This document shows positions 1 to 9,992 of a stretch of DNA of 64,000 nt, one piece after another; positions within the stretch are counted from its first letter, which is position 1, and the number at the start of each line of letters is the position of its first letter. The stretch is taken from NCBI GenBank assembly GCA_015680685.1, contig MNCI01004786.1, forward strand, positions 146,002 through 210,001, given 5' to 3'. Below the pieces are notes generated by a model. That model saw only the letters and a list, made by a program, of their open reading frames with translations. It was not told the DNA's origin and ran no database searches. A program made the position numbers and the translations under genes. This DNA is from Gnetum montanum (Eukaryota > Streptophyta > Gnetopsida > Gnetales > Gnetaceae).

Positions 1-919
1 GATCACAATTGTATCCCCCTTCAAATCTGGGGATGTTGTTCATATCAACGCGCTTGATCTAGCTATCCTTTATGTGCCTACTAGGAATTTGAACTGCCTC
101 AAAGATTTTGAGCATACTCCGGGTAGCCAACAACGACTCATCTGAATCATAGTCCTATTGAGGACCATGACGTCTGTGACAATTCCAGCTATCTCTCCTT
201 TCATACCGGTGAGCGTCACGCGATGGCTCGTGCATTTCCTCGTGTTTCTCCTTCCAATCCCTCTAAACCTTTTTTCCCCTATCCTTTTGCTTCCTCCTAC
301 CTCGATTACAATCAGAGCCTGAGCTGGATGAAGGAGAAGGAGAGTGAGAGGATCGAGAAGAAGGAGAGGAGTCTCTCCCTCTACCCCGATGATGGTCCTG
401 ATTATCCTGTTCATCCTTGCTATGTGACCCTCGATCCCCTTGGGAATCTTGGCCACCTAAATGCTTGGAATGAATCATGGATTAGAGGACCTGGTGCCCC
501 AGGGGAAGTTCGGTTGAATGGGTGTCATGAAATATGGGATCTCCATCGTCTAGCAGCCCTTGCGAGAATAAGGGATTACTAAATTGTTTCCCCTTCAATT
601 ATTCATATCTGTCTGCCTACTGCTAATCTCTTGCTCTTTGAGCCTTAGTGGGATGATAGTCCCGATAGTCATGGTCATCCATGACATACTCTGCTCCAAG
701 GTTCTGGATGCCCAATTTGCCAAGATTTTGAAATAGCATCACAGGAGTCGATCAGTCGAGAGGGTGTACAATATTTCCCTCCATGTCCCGCCATCGTAGA
801 TGCTCATCCTGATGTAGGATGAACGTGAAATCAAAGACGTACTCATCGGGATGCTTGTACACCACCCGACACTCTTGTGGCACCAGTGGCGTGGATATCT
901 CCCTCCTGTGAGAAGACAT
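1..919 (-). pseudogene. gag N-terminal region of element A (type I gag)
   Basis: Starts at the ATG at 919 (MSSHRRE...), chosen by homology to the other type I gag copies, which begin MSSSS or MSSSR. The first 60 residues carry the conserved block FTFILHQDEHLRWRD followed by MEGNIV, shared with B, F and G. A Ser/Pro/charged low-complexity linker (roughly bases 263-478) follows, then the capsid core entry DMNNIPRF at the window edge. Frames shift several times, so it is not expressed as one protein. Gag forms the virus-like particle in LTR retrotransposons. The capsid assignment follows from the family; the role of the N-terminal block is unknown. Confidence 0.7.
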
Positions 920-1067
920 GCTGGACGTTAGATGGTTCACATAATCAATGTACCTTAATATTTATTTTTAATCTGCCTAGCATGCATAAATATTTCTATC
1001 TTGGGTCCATTCCAATGAGTTGAATGATAATTTCACTAAGGTTAGATGACCCATGTAAGACTTAACA

Positions 1068-1087
1068 GTCCCCAGCAATGGCGCCAA
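1068..1087 (-). other. Primer-binding site, tRNA-Asp (element A)
   Basis: On the minus strand it reads TTGGCGCCATTGCTGGGGAC directly after the LTR end TCATCA. It matches the complement of a plant tRNA-Asp 3' end (TGGCGCCGTTGCCGGGGA) with two changes. Use of tRNA-Asp is typical of Athila/Tat elements. Confidence 0.8.
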
Positions 1088-2019
1088 TGATGAGTGGCTA
1101 GGTACCCCTACGCCCAACCATACAAATCATGGGTGTTCACACGCAACCCGGTCAAATTCCGTAGATTGTAAGTACTTTACATACACTAGACTCTAACCAG
1201 TGAAACTCTGGGTTAGAATGTTCATTGTCTTCCTGACCTCACTTGTGATGTTCCATTTACGATGGTTAAGTGAGACTAAGGCTAATGATTTTTATATCTT
1301 TTTGCATATCTTTTGGCGACTAATTTAAGGTATGAAAGGTAAGGAATAAACTATTATCTAATCTCTAATTATCCTAACTTGTATTCTACCTATTCCTAGC
1401 ATAAGTATCCGATCCCATCTTCCGAGCACGTTCTGAGCATCTCCTAACACTTCTGGGCTATCAGATGTTAAGCGTCACTACGTTTACCAAGTATTTGATT
1501 TACGTTCGAGATGGTCATACTTATGGCCTTTACAAACTACGAATGAACAATACTGGTTAAAATAATAATAACAGAAACTTAAGTAATTAACATGTAACTA
1601 ACAAAGCATAAATATATTAAACTACTGAATGCATAAAATAGCTAAGTCCAAATGCTGCAAGGAATGCTTGAATAGTTCATCTTTATTGCTGTCATGCCAA
1701 TGGGCTCAGATACATCAGTGCTCGAATAAAGAGCTAATCACTTTTCTTACACTTGTTGCGGGCACTTGGAAAATATTCTATCTCCTGCGGGAACAAACTG
1801 CAAGAGCTTCGCTACAACTAACTAAAAGATGCCTGAATGAGGTGGAAGGCCCTCTTATTTATAGGCCGAGAAAGGTGGCTGTGTAAACGGGGCCACGTTG
1901 ACTTAGGAAGGCTACGTCGACGGGCCCAAGTCGATGCCAGTGGCACATCGATGGGCCCGCATCGACGTGGCCGCGTATACATAGTCCAGTCAATGTAGTG
2001 ACTCAATGATACTTCATCA
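1088..2019 (-). repeat. 5' LTR of element A
   Basis: 932 bp, TGATGA...TCATCA when read on the minus strand. TATA box TATAAATA at 1863-1856 and poly(A) signal AATAAAG at 1687-1681 (both minus). The U3 carries CG-rich palindromic segments (GGGCCCATCGATGTG, GGCCCGTCGACG), as in element C, although this element has the other gag type. Confidence 0.85.
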
Positions 2020-2020
2020 C

Positions 2021-2485
2021 TAGAAAATTAATCTCTCTCAACCCTTGACTCTTCTAGTTAAGTGCATTTAGTACGACCACTTCAAGCATGTGTGCAATGC
2101 TTAGTAACCCAATAACGAGTAGCGTTTGGTAATCCCAGCAACGTTGCACTGGTTCAGGGTGTGTACAGCAAGTGGGAAAGGATACAGGTGCTAGGATGAT
2201 TAGAACTTAGTTAGTGAATAGTTAATGAAAGTTAGCCAATTATTTCTCTTCAACTTTCCCATTAGTATAGGACATTAAAAAGATAAAAGATATAAAAATC
2301 ACATGCCTCAAGCTTACTTAACCATACAACCATGACAATACAAGTTAGTTTGGGAAGATAGTGATTAATTAACCTTAAGTGTTCCATTAGGGCACATAAG
2401 CACTTAGTCCTTGGAGTTCGACTGGATCGCGTGTGAGACACTCGTATTCGTATGGTTGAGTGTAGGGGTACCTCGCCACTCATCA
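2021..2485 (+). repeat. 5' LTR of element B, truncated at its 5' end
   Basis: Matches the last ~465 bp of the 3' LTR at 15638-16430 (shared phrase CTAGTTAAGTGCATTTAGTA and the terminal CCTCGCCACTCATCA) and is followed at once by a PBS. Its U3, TATA box and R are missing because element A abuts at 2019/2021. Confidence 0.8.
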
Positions 2486-2505
2486 TTGGCACCGTTGTCG
2501 GGGAC
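2486..2505 (+). other. Primer-binding site, tRNA-Asp (element B)
   Basis: TTGGCACCGTTGTCGGGGAC immediately after the LTR end TCATCA. It is complementary to the tRNA-Asp 3' end apart from two C-to-T/G-to-A type changes. Confidence 0.8.
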
Positions 2506-2631
2506 TTAGTTGTTTGTGTGCTACGTAGAACGTAGGAGATCATTCACATCGTTGGGATGCTATAATGAATCCTTAGGGTTGATCAAAAGAAAAATTAGAC
2601 AACGGTAAATAGCACATCAAACAAGACAACA

Positions 2632-3384
2632 ATGTCTTCTTCTTCGCACAAAATCACTTCATTGCCTAGGAATAACACAAGAGACAGTCAGCAGCACAAC
2701 ACACGTAACCAAGATCCGTCAGTTCCTCAACAATTCCATGTGGTATATACGCATCAAGATGAGTATATACCTGAATTTACTTTTATTCTCCATCAAGATG
2801 AACAACTACATTGGAGAGACTTGGAGGGTAACATAGTGTTGCCTCCAGACCGAGCAGTCCCCAACATACTTCTTCGTGCTCTCACACGAGTAGGCACATC
2901 ACAGCTAATCACGGAATATATTGCATGTGATTATGACACCAGGGATTACCATCCCACAGAAGCGCAACGTCAAAGGGACTTGCAGCAGGAGAGATACTAT
3001 ACATCATTGAAGGGTAAAGGACCCCATAACATCCCACACATTTTAAGTAAAATTGGAGATGGTGAACCAGTTCCAATAGGTTCCCCATCAAATGATGTTC
3101 CCCCTCTTAACGATGGTGAGGAGGTGGTGTATCAGAACCTTCATTCTATGATTCACAACCCTGGTTCTGATCCCCATGAACACCAAGTGTTCAATGAGGA
3201 AATACAAACATATGATAAGGGTGGCCAGTCTAATTGTAATCATAATCAGGGCCGAAACCACCGAAGGGAAGGTAGGAAACATCATCATGATGATGGTTCT
3301 CCTTCCTCTTCACCTTCATCGTCACATTCACCCTCTCCTTCTGTATCAGGATGCATTCATAAGGAACCTAACCATGAGGATAAG
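2632..3384 (+). pseudogene. gag N-terminal part of element B (type I gag, interrupted)
   Basis: An open frame of 251 codons starting at the ATG at 2632 (MSSSSHKITSLPRNN). It holds the type I N-terminal block (residues about 38-75: FHVVYTHQDEYIPEFTF, then HQDEQLHWRD and LEGNIV), a His/Arg/Ser-rich linker and a run of Ser/Pro near residues 220-240. This is the longest uninterrupted copy of the type I N-terminus in the window. The frame is cut at 3384 by insertion of element C; the continuation lies at 9993, after the duplicated ATAAG. Function of the N-terminal block is not known. Confidence 0.75.
3380..3384. other. Target-site duplication ATAAG, left copy (element C)
   Basis: ATAAG directly before the LTR start TGATGAAG at 3385, repeated directly after the LTR end TCATCA at 9988-9992. 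Type I gag sequence resumes on the other side, which independently supports the two boundaries. Confidence 0.85.
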
Positions 3385-3401
3385 TGATGAAGTGTCATTA
3401 A
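3385..3401 (+). repeat. 17-bp stub of a 5' LTR (element C)
   Basis: TGATGAAGTGTCATTAA is identical to the first 17 bp of the LTRs at 4327 and 9112. It is then joined directly to internal sequence (CCTCATCATGG...) that elsewhere lies about 920 bp before an LTR (8187). This marks a deletion of almost a full LTR plus gag region. Confidence 0.8.
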
Positions 3402-4326
3402 CCTCATCATGGTGGTATTAACATGTGTGTGTTTTGTTGCATTGGTATAGATTACATTTAACCCTTCTAATGCCTACAGACATCTTAAGGTGTGGTTACA
3501 CAAGGGCATATAGGTTGGAGCCTACTTTGGGGAGGACCCACTTGCGTGACTTTTGTAATTTGTACTTTTTACATACCACCACATCATTTTATACCCTCTG
3601 AGTATTTCATTGCCAAATCTATTCCTTCCTTTGTCATTATTTTATCAAATGTTCCTCAAAACCATGTCCGACATTAAACTTTTAGGGTAACTTCCTTGAA
3701 AAATATCTAACTCTAAAATCATACTAAGTAAATATTTCAACATTTATTAAGGGCAATAAGGTATGAAATCATTAAATTTTTCTCAATAACCTTACTAACA
3801 ATTGATCTTTGTGTGATTATAGATGGCCCCTAAAAGAAGACAACAAGGAGGACCTTCACAAGGTGCAATCAAACGACCTAGGGAAGGCAGAGGTCAGGGC
3901 CCGAGCCTATGAAGAGGAATGATGGCTATGTGCAGCATGGCATGTCAAGGCCAATCAAGTGTTCCTGTGGCTACCATGTCCATCAAAAGTGCCGACTCCA
4001 TCAAACATTGGAACATCAGCATGGACGGCTCATAATCCTCAAATAGAACAGGAGAAACGTCAGGTGCTTCTTCAATGGTATCAATCTCAGAAGCCTAATG
4101 CACAGGACAAAGGAAAGGCACCCATGGACGAGCCACCGCTACCGGGAACCCCATGAGTTCTGCTAGTTTTGTCTTTTGTGTCAATGTCCAAATTTTGTTT
4201 AATTCTCCATTGCGGCATGAATAAATTTCTAGTTAGTCAAAAATCCCATACCTATCCACTCTGTATTCAATTAAGCTTGTTCCTCATTTTGACTCGAGGA
4301 CGAGTTTTTACTCAGTCGTGGGGCTA
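3402..4326 (+). mobile_element. Duplicate of element C's 3' internal region
   Basis: About 925 bp nearly identical to 8187-9111. It contains the conserved box GGGGAGGACCCACTTG (3520-3544), a possible splice donor AGG|GTAACT at 3687, the ORF3 start at 3823, and the polypurine tract just before the LTR at 4327. Confidence 0.85.
3823..3912 (+). pseudogene. ORF3 N-terminal stub (element C, first copy)
   Basis: ATG immediately follows an acceptor-like AG (TTGTGTGATTATAG). It encodes MAPKRRQQGGPSQGAIKRPR and then a stop after 29 codons. The basic MAPK start is shared with the second stub at 8608 and with full ORF3 copies in E, F and G. Most of ORF3 is absent here: only about 0.5 kb separates this start from the LTR, against about 3 kb in F and G. 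Confidence 0.65.
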
Positions 4327-5138
4327 TGATGAAGTGTCATTAAGTCGATGCATTGATGGGGCTCCATTTACGCAACCACCTATCCCAGCCTATAAATAAG
4401 AGGGCCCTCCACCTCATTTAGGCATTCTTTTGTCATTTGTAGCTAGACTCTTTCAGTTTTTTTGTAGGAGTTAGAATATTTTTCCAAGTACATTCCCGCA
4501 GTGTGATGCTTGTAATTGTACGGAACCTTGATTCGAGTGTGCGTACTGGGACACACACATGATCGGCAATAAAGATTGAGATTACTTCATCATTGCAGCA
4601 TTCACTTAGTTTAATTTTTTAATTTAATTGTTAATTATTTTTGTTATTTATTACTTTCTTAGTTAATATTTATTTATCATCATTTACTATTCCTGTTGTT
4701 AAATCTGGAATGAATACGACTTAGTCACGAGCATTTAAGTGTGACTACTTGGTAACCCAGCAGCATACCTAGGATCTACGCTTGGTAATCCCAGTAGTAG
4801 TCGTGCACGAGGTCCAAGATGTGTACAGATGATTAAGGAACAGATGCTCATCGCACTTAGGTTAGCTTAGAATTCATTTCCTATTACTCATTAGTTTAAT
4901 CAATATTATTCTCCATTTTCTCTAGGAGTAGCAGTAGTTTAGGATCACATCATACACCTCACTCTAGACTAAACCATACGTGACAAAGCAAATACTAGCC
5001 TAGGTGGGCAGACAGCGAACTGCGATCAACATGTAACTATCTAGATACCACAACTAGCCTATCCGCGGAGTTCAACCGGATCACACGTGAATGCTCGTAT
5101 TCGTACGGTTGAGTGTAGGGATACCTAGCCACTCATCA
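4327..5138 (+). repeat. Middle LTR of element C (shared by two units)
   Basis: 812 bp, TGATGA...TCATCA. TATA box 4391-4398, poly(A) signal AATAAAG 4568-4574. Preceded by a PPT (CAGTCGTGGGGCTA) and followed by a PBS, so it is the 3' LTR of one unit and the 5' LTR of the next. It lacks about 65 bp of U3 that the LTR at 9112 keeps, namely the CG-rich palindromic segment. Confidence 0.9.
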
Positions 5139-5158
5139 TTGGCACCGTTGCCAGGGAT
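5139..5158 (+). other. Primer-binding site, tRNA-Asp (element C)
   Basis: TTGGCACCGTTGCCAGGGAT directly after the LTR. It is complementary to a tRNA-Asp 3' end with a few substitutions. Confidence 0.8.
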
Positions 5159-5279
5159 GGTGCTAGTTATCTAGATTATTTATATCATACAAGGTCGCTA
5201 TATAGGACTTAACGATATATCTCTTAGAAAGAAGTAATTATAAAAAGTCACACACAAATTCACACACAACTTCACAACC

Positions 5280-7280
5280 ATGTCTCTCCTACAAGACTAT
5301 AGTAATGCCACATCTAGTAGGGCAATTCATTGGAGAACCAATGAATATTATGAAAATGAAGATTGGAGTATGCAACCTAAGGTGGGGGTTTCTTATAAAC
5401 ATAAACAAAGAAAACATCATCCCAACGCATGAAAGCATAACCTACTTGATGACGATGAACCCCTACTAGCCACTACAAGCTTAACGGAAATACATGAGGC
5501 TGTTCAAATAGCCCGCAGGCATCGTAAGGAAAGTTGTCTGCCCGTGCTTGATTTAAACAACTTTCCCAAGTTTTCAGGAGGCTATGATTCAAATCTGCAA
5601 CAACATTTACAAGCCTTCTACGATGCCTGTACATGGAACAATATTGATAATGGGTGGCAAAAGCTTAAGCTCTTTCCTTTGACACTCATTGGCCAAGCAA
5701 AAGTATGGTATAGGTCGTTAAAACCAAAATCAATTCGACGTTGGCCAACAATGGTAGAACTTTTCAATGAAAGATATCAAACCTATGCGAGAGTGTCAAC
5801 CTTGAGGAGACAAATCCAAGAATGGAAACAAGCACAACATGAACCCTTGGACATGGCCTTAGAAAGATATTATGCATTATTAAACAACTACCCAGGCCAT
5901 GGGTTCTCCGAGGAGAGGCTAATGTACCATATCATAGATGGGCTCTGTAATGAAACAAGGGAGACCCTAGGGATGTATGCCCGAGGTCAACTATATGAGC
6001 TACAAACCCATCAACTCCAAGAGCTTATTAAGCGGATAGTAAAAGAAGAAGGAGAAACAACCAAATAGGAGAATGTTGAAGGTTCTCAACAGGACCAATA
6101 TCTCAACTTAACAAGGGTCCATGATCATGAAGAGGAGAAATCAACTCACTTCAAGGAGGTGGAATCATCTTTGTCAATCCTACAATCACTAGATGAAATT
6201 GAGGCAAAGATCAATAAGATGACAGACCGGGTACATGAAATATGTGGAGAATATGCCAACATTATTAGAGGAAAAACTATGCCAAATCCAGAAATAGGAC
6301 AAGACACCACACGACAATCGAAACAAAGGGTGGAAGATAATAAGGATAAAAACTCAAATGCCAATAATACGTATCAATGTAATATTTTCTTGTACGATCA
6401 CCCCAAAGGCCAATGTCCAATCTTGTCACATTTACATGAGCATTGGGGAGGAATGTTACATCCAGAGTTCGTACAAAAATATTATGTCCAACCATAGTGG
6501 CAAAAACCTCAGTCGTGGGGGAGGCCACCGCCAGCTGGACCATACCCTTTGTATGTCATAGCACCAAATGCTTATTATGTTCAACACCCTATTTCTCCAA
6601 CGAGATCAGCATCCTCTACCTCACCTCATCGTTATCATTCTCCCAAGTACTATCCACCCATGTCCTCTCCAACATGATCAACACCTCATGTACCTTACAC
6701 TTCTCCTCAACCTCAATATTCTCATACTTCACCCCCTTCTACATCACAGCCAGCTATGACAGAAGATTTTGCACCACAGCACCAACCCGCAAATGTTACT
6801 TGTACTGCTACTATCAATAGCAATGGAGGTCCTTCACAACATCGAAGGCATCCCTTCTTTAGACGTGACCGTCGAAAGGGACACCATAGTTCAGAAACCA
6901 CTACATCCACCAACTCATCATAAATCCAACACTGTGGTGCATCTTCCTCTTCAAACCCAACACCTCATGTTCCTTCATCAGGGCCACCAATTAACACTCC
7001 AACAACCATACGGCCCAATGAACACAACCATGGGAGGCATCATCCTAATCCTTGCATACCATCTAACAGTCCTAAACATCATAGTGGGTCAACTCGTTAT
7101 TTGGGAACTACATTGTATAAAGTGCCCCACTATGCTTACTATAATCAAGTGTGTGAACCCCGAGGGGATAAGTATGGCCAAGTTTCAATACTTTCAACAT
7201 GCAAAGATCCTCATCTTCCATTTATTAATCCTTTCCATGCTCAACCGATTAGTTATGGGGGATATCCCCCATTTCAATAA
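5280..7280 (+). pseudogene. gag of element C (type II gag), five in-frame stops
   Basis: One continuous frame of 666 codons from ATG 5280 (MSLLQDYSNATSS) to TAA 7278-7280, interrupted by stops at 5430, 6066, 6495, 6675 and 6921 but by no obvious frameshift. The capsid core spans about residues 85-265 (LDLNNFPKFSGGYDSN, WYRSLKPKSIRRW, YPGHGFSEERL). A nucleic-acid-binding zinc knuckle near 6379-6420 is damaged (CNIFLYDHPKGQC: second Cys is Phe). The C-terminal third is rich in Pro, Gln, Ser, Tyr and His. The N-terminus differs completely from type I gag and matches element E (MSLLHGSNNAS). Particle formation is inferred from the family. Confidence 0.8.
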
Positions 7281-8607
7281 CAAGCAGGATTAATAAATAT
7301 TTTTCATTTTCTTTAATTTTACAATTTTTTGTTTTTCAGTTTTTCATTTTTCAACTTTTTGTTTTATCTTTTTATCTTTTTGTGTTTTTGTCTTTTTACA
7401 TTTTTGTAAGTAATCTCATCTACGAATAAAACACTCATGTCGCTCATTGGTTGAGGTGTGTTCTATGTTATTGAGTCTTGAGTGATCAATTATTTGGACA
7501 GTGAGCCCACTACACCCACACATCCACTCTACAAATAAGAGGTTCTATTCAAGGGTACAATGATATTCTTGACATTTTTGAACTTAAAATTAATTTTGTG
7601 TTCATTGTACCCAGAATGAAGAAGGATGGACCAAGAGGGAATGATTAGGGTGTGACATCAAGGGGACTTGTGGATTCTCTTTGGTGACGTCTGTGAGAGT
7701 TATCATGCAACGTGGTTGTACTAAGATCCTTGTAGATCTAATGAAAAATGGAAATAAGAGTAATCAAAAGGGCACTCAAAAATCAAATGTTGTTCTAGGG
7801 GGTCCCATTGGAAAGACATGCATCCATTCCTGAAGGTTGGCGATTTCTCTGGATTCAATAAAGTGAAAAAAAAAGTGCCACAAAACCAAAATCACTCCTC
7901 CCTTGGACAAAATGCCAAGTGATTGTATGCCTTGTTGTCTTGGTACTCTCATAGTCACTCATCATGGGATGAAACAATGCGGTGTCACTGATTAGGGGAA
8001 TGGACTTTGTCCTAATCTTGGAACGACAGGTTAATGAGACCTTAATCATGCTTTACACATAGGATTCATTGTGCCTTGAGTCAGTTACCTCATGTCCCAA
8101 TCTCTGCAATCCCTTCTCCGATTCATTCCATCTCGTTGTTCATGTATTTGTGACTTGTGTCTTGTGTAGCATTGAATTCATACCTCATCATGGTGGTATT
8201 AACATGTGTGTGTTTTTTTGCATTGGTATAGATTACATTTAACCCTTCTAATCCCTATGGACATCTTAAGGTGTGGTTATGCAAGGGCATATGGGTTGGA
8301 GCCTGCTTTGGGGAAGATCCACTTGTGTGACTTTTGTAATTTGTACTTGTTGCACACCACCACATCATCTTATACCCTCCAAGTATCTCATTGCTAAATC
8401 TATTCCTTCCTTTGTCATTATTTTATCAAACGTTCCTCAAAACTAGGTCTGACATTAAAATTTTAGGGTAACTTCCTTGAAAAATCTCAAACTCTAAAAT
8501 CACACTAAGTAAAGAATTCAACATTTATTAAGGGCAATGAGTAAGGTATGAAATCATTAAATTTTTCTCAATAACCTTACTAACAATTGATCTTTGTGTG
8601 ATTATAG
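7281..8607 (+). other. Non-coding inter-ORF region of element C
   Basis: T-rich stretch with no gene. It carries the boxes conserved across all elements here: a GTGAGCCCAC...CATCC box (7497-7525), GGTGTGACATCAAGGGG (7649-7670) and GGGGAAGATCCACTTG (8301-8325). It ends in a possible short intron (GT at 8468, AG at 8606-8607) just before ORF3. In complete elements this region follows integrase; here it follows gag directly. Confidence 0.7.
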
Positions 8608-8682
8608 ATGGCTCCTAAAAGAAGACAACAAGGAGGACCTTCGCAAGGTGCAATCAAACGACCTAGGGATGGCAGAGGTTAG
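8608..8682 (+). pseudogene. ORF3 N-terminal stub (element C, second copy)
   Basis: Starts MAPKRRQQGGPSQG directly after TTGTGTGATTATAG and stops after 24 codons at 8680-8682. About 0.4 kb of related non-coding sequence leads to the polypurine tract, so ORF3 is deleted here as in the copy at 3823. Confidence 0.65.
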
Positions 8683-9111
8683 GGCCTGAGCCTATGAAGA
8701 GGAACAATGGCTATGTGTGGCATGGCATGTCAAGGCCAATCAAGTGTTCCTGCGGCTACCATGTCCATCAAAAGTGCCAACTCCATCAAACATTGGAAAA
8801 TCAGCATGGACAGCTCATAATCCTCAAATAGAATAGGAGAAACGTCAGGTGCTTCTTCAATGGTATCAATCTCAAAAGCCTGATGCACAGGACAAAGGAA
8901 AGGCACCCATGGAGGAGCCACCGCTACTGGGAACCCCATGAGTTCTGCTAGTTTTGTCTTTTGTGTCGGTGTCCAAATTTTTTTTAATTCTCCACTGCAG
9001 CATGAATAAATTTCTAGTTAGTCAATAATCCCATACCTATCCACTGTGTATTCAATTGAGTTTGTTCCTCACTTTGACTCAAGGACGAGTTTTTACTCAG
9101 TCGTGGGGGTA

Positions 9112-9987
9112 TGATGAAGTGTCATTAAGTCGATGCATCGATGGGGCCGCATATATGCGGCCACATCGACGCAGCCCCATTGACGCAGCCTTCCTGCGTC
9201 GACGAGGCCCTGTTTCGGCAGCCACCTATCCCGACCTATAAATAAGAGGGCCCTCCGCCTCATTTGGGCATCCTTTTGTCATTTGTAGCTAGACTCTTTT
9301 AGTTTTTTTTCGTAGGAGTTAGAATATTTTCCCAAGTGCATGCCCGCAGTGTGATGCTTATAATTGTACGGAACCTTTATTCGAGTGTGATGTACTTGGA
9401 CACGTACATGATCGGCAATAAAGATCGAGATTACTTCATCATTGCAGCATTCACTTAGTTTAATTGTTTAATTTAATTGTTAATTATTTTTGTTATTTAT
9501 TGTTTTCTTAGTTAATATTTATTTATCATCATTTACTATTCCTGTTGTTAAATGTAGAATGAGTACAACTTAATCATGAGCATTTAAGTGTGACTACTTG
9601 GTAACCCGGCAGCGTACCTAGGATCTACACTTGGTAATCCCAGTAGTAGTCATGCACAAGGACCAAGATGTGTACAGATGATTAAGGAACAGATGCTCAT
9701 TGCACTTAGGTTAGCTTAGACTTCATTTCCTATTACTCATTAGTTTAATCAATATTATTCTCCATTGTCTCTAGGAGTAGCAGTAGTTTAGGATCACATC
9801 ATATGCCTCACTCTGGACTAAACCATACGTGACAAAGCAAATACTAGTCCAGGTGTGAAGACAGCGAACTGCGATCAATGTGTAACTATCTAGATACCAC
9901 AACTGGCCTATCCGCGAAGTTTGACCGGATCGCGCGTGAATGCTCATATTCATATGGTTGAGTGTAGGGATACCTGGCCACTCATCA
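9112..9987 (+). repeat. 3' LTR of element C
   Basis: 876 bp, TGATGA...TCATCA, preceded by the polypurine tract TCAGTCGTGGGGGTA. U3 holds a dense cluster of CG-containing palindromes (CGATGCATCGATG, CCGCATATATGCGG, GACGCAGCC repeated) just upstream of the TATA box at 9237-9244. Poly(A) signal 9417-9423. Followed by ATAAG and type I gag of element B, not by a PBS. Confidence 0.9.
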
Positions 9988-9992
9988 ATAAG
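9988..9992. other. Target-site duplication ATAAG, right copy (element C)
   Basis: Perfect partner of 3380-3384. Confidence 0.85.

Larger units (their letters stand above)
1..2019 (-). mobile_element. Element A: Athila-like LTR retrotransposon, 5' part only
   Basis: Minus-strand element entering from the left edge. Reading leftwards from 2019 it has a 5' LTR (2019-1088), a tRNA-Asp primer-binding site (1087-1068), an untranslated leader, and the gag N-terminus up to the start of the capsid core (DMNNIPRFEGGYN near base 1-50). The rest lies outside the window. Its LTR end directly abuts a 5'-truncated plus-strand LTR at 2021, so A most likely inserted into the 5' LTR of element B. The matching half of that LTR and A's other target duplication would lie to the left. 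Confidence 0.85.
3385..9987 (+). mobile_element. Element C: gag-only Athila-like element, remnant of a tandem array
   Basis: Bounded by TGATGA at 3385 and TCATCA at 9987 with ATAAG target duplications. Contents in order: a 17-bp LTR stub (3385-3401), the last ~925 bp of an internal region (3402-4326), a full LTR (4327-5138), PBS, type II gag (5280-7280), inter-ORF region (7281-8607), ORF3 stub, PPT, and a full LTR (9112-9987). The middle LTR has a PPT on its left and a PBS on its right, so it served two internal units. No protease, RT or integrase sequence lies between gag and the inter-ORF region, so this was a non-autonomous form. Confidence 0.85.

Noticed and set aside
3385-3401. TGATGAAGTGTCATTAA as part of the gag coding sequence
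   Set aside because: It equals the LTR start and is preceded by the ATAAG target duplication, so it is an LTR stub.
6769-7293. 174-codon plus-strand frame in element C
   Set aside because: Overlaps the real gag frame (5280-7280) in another phase.
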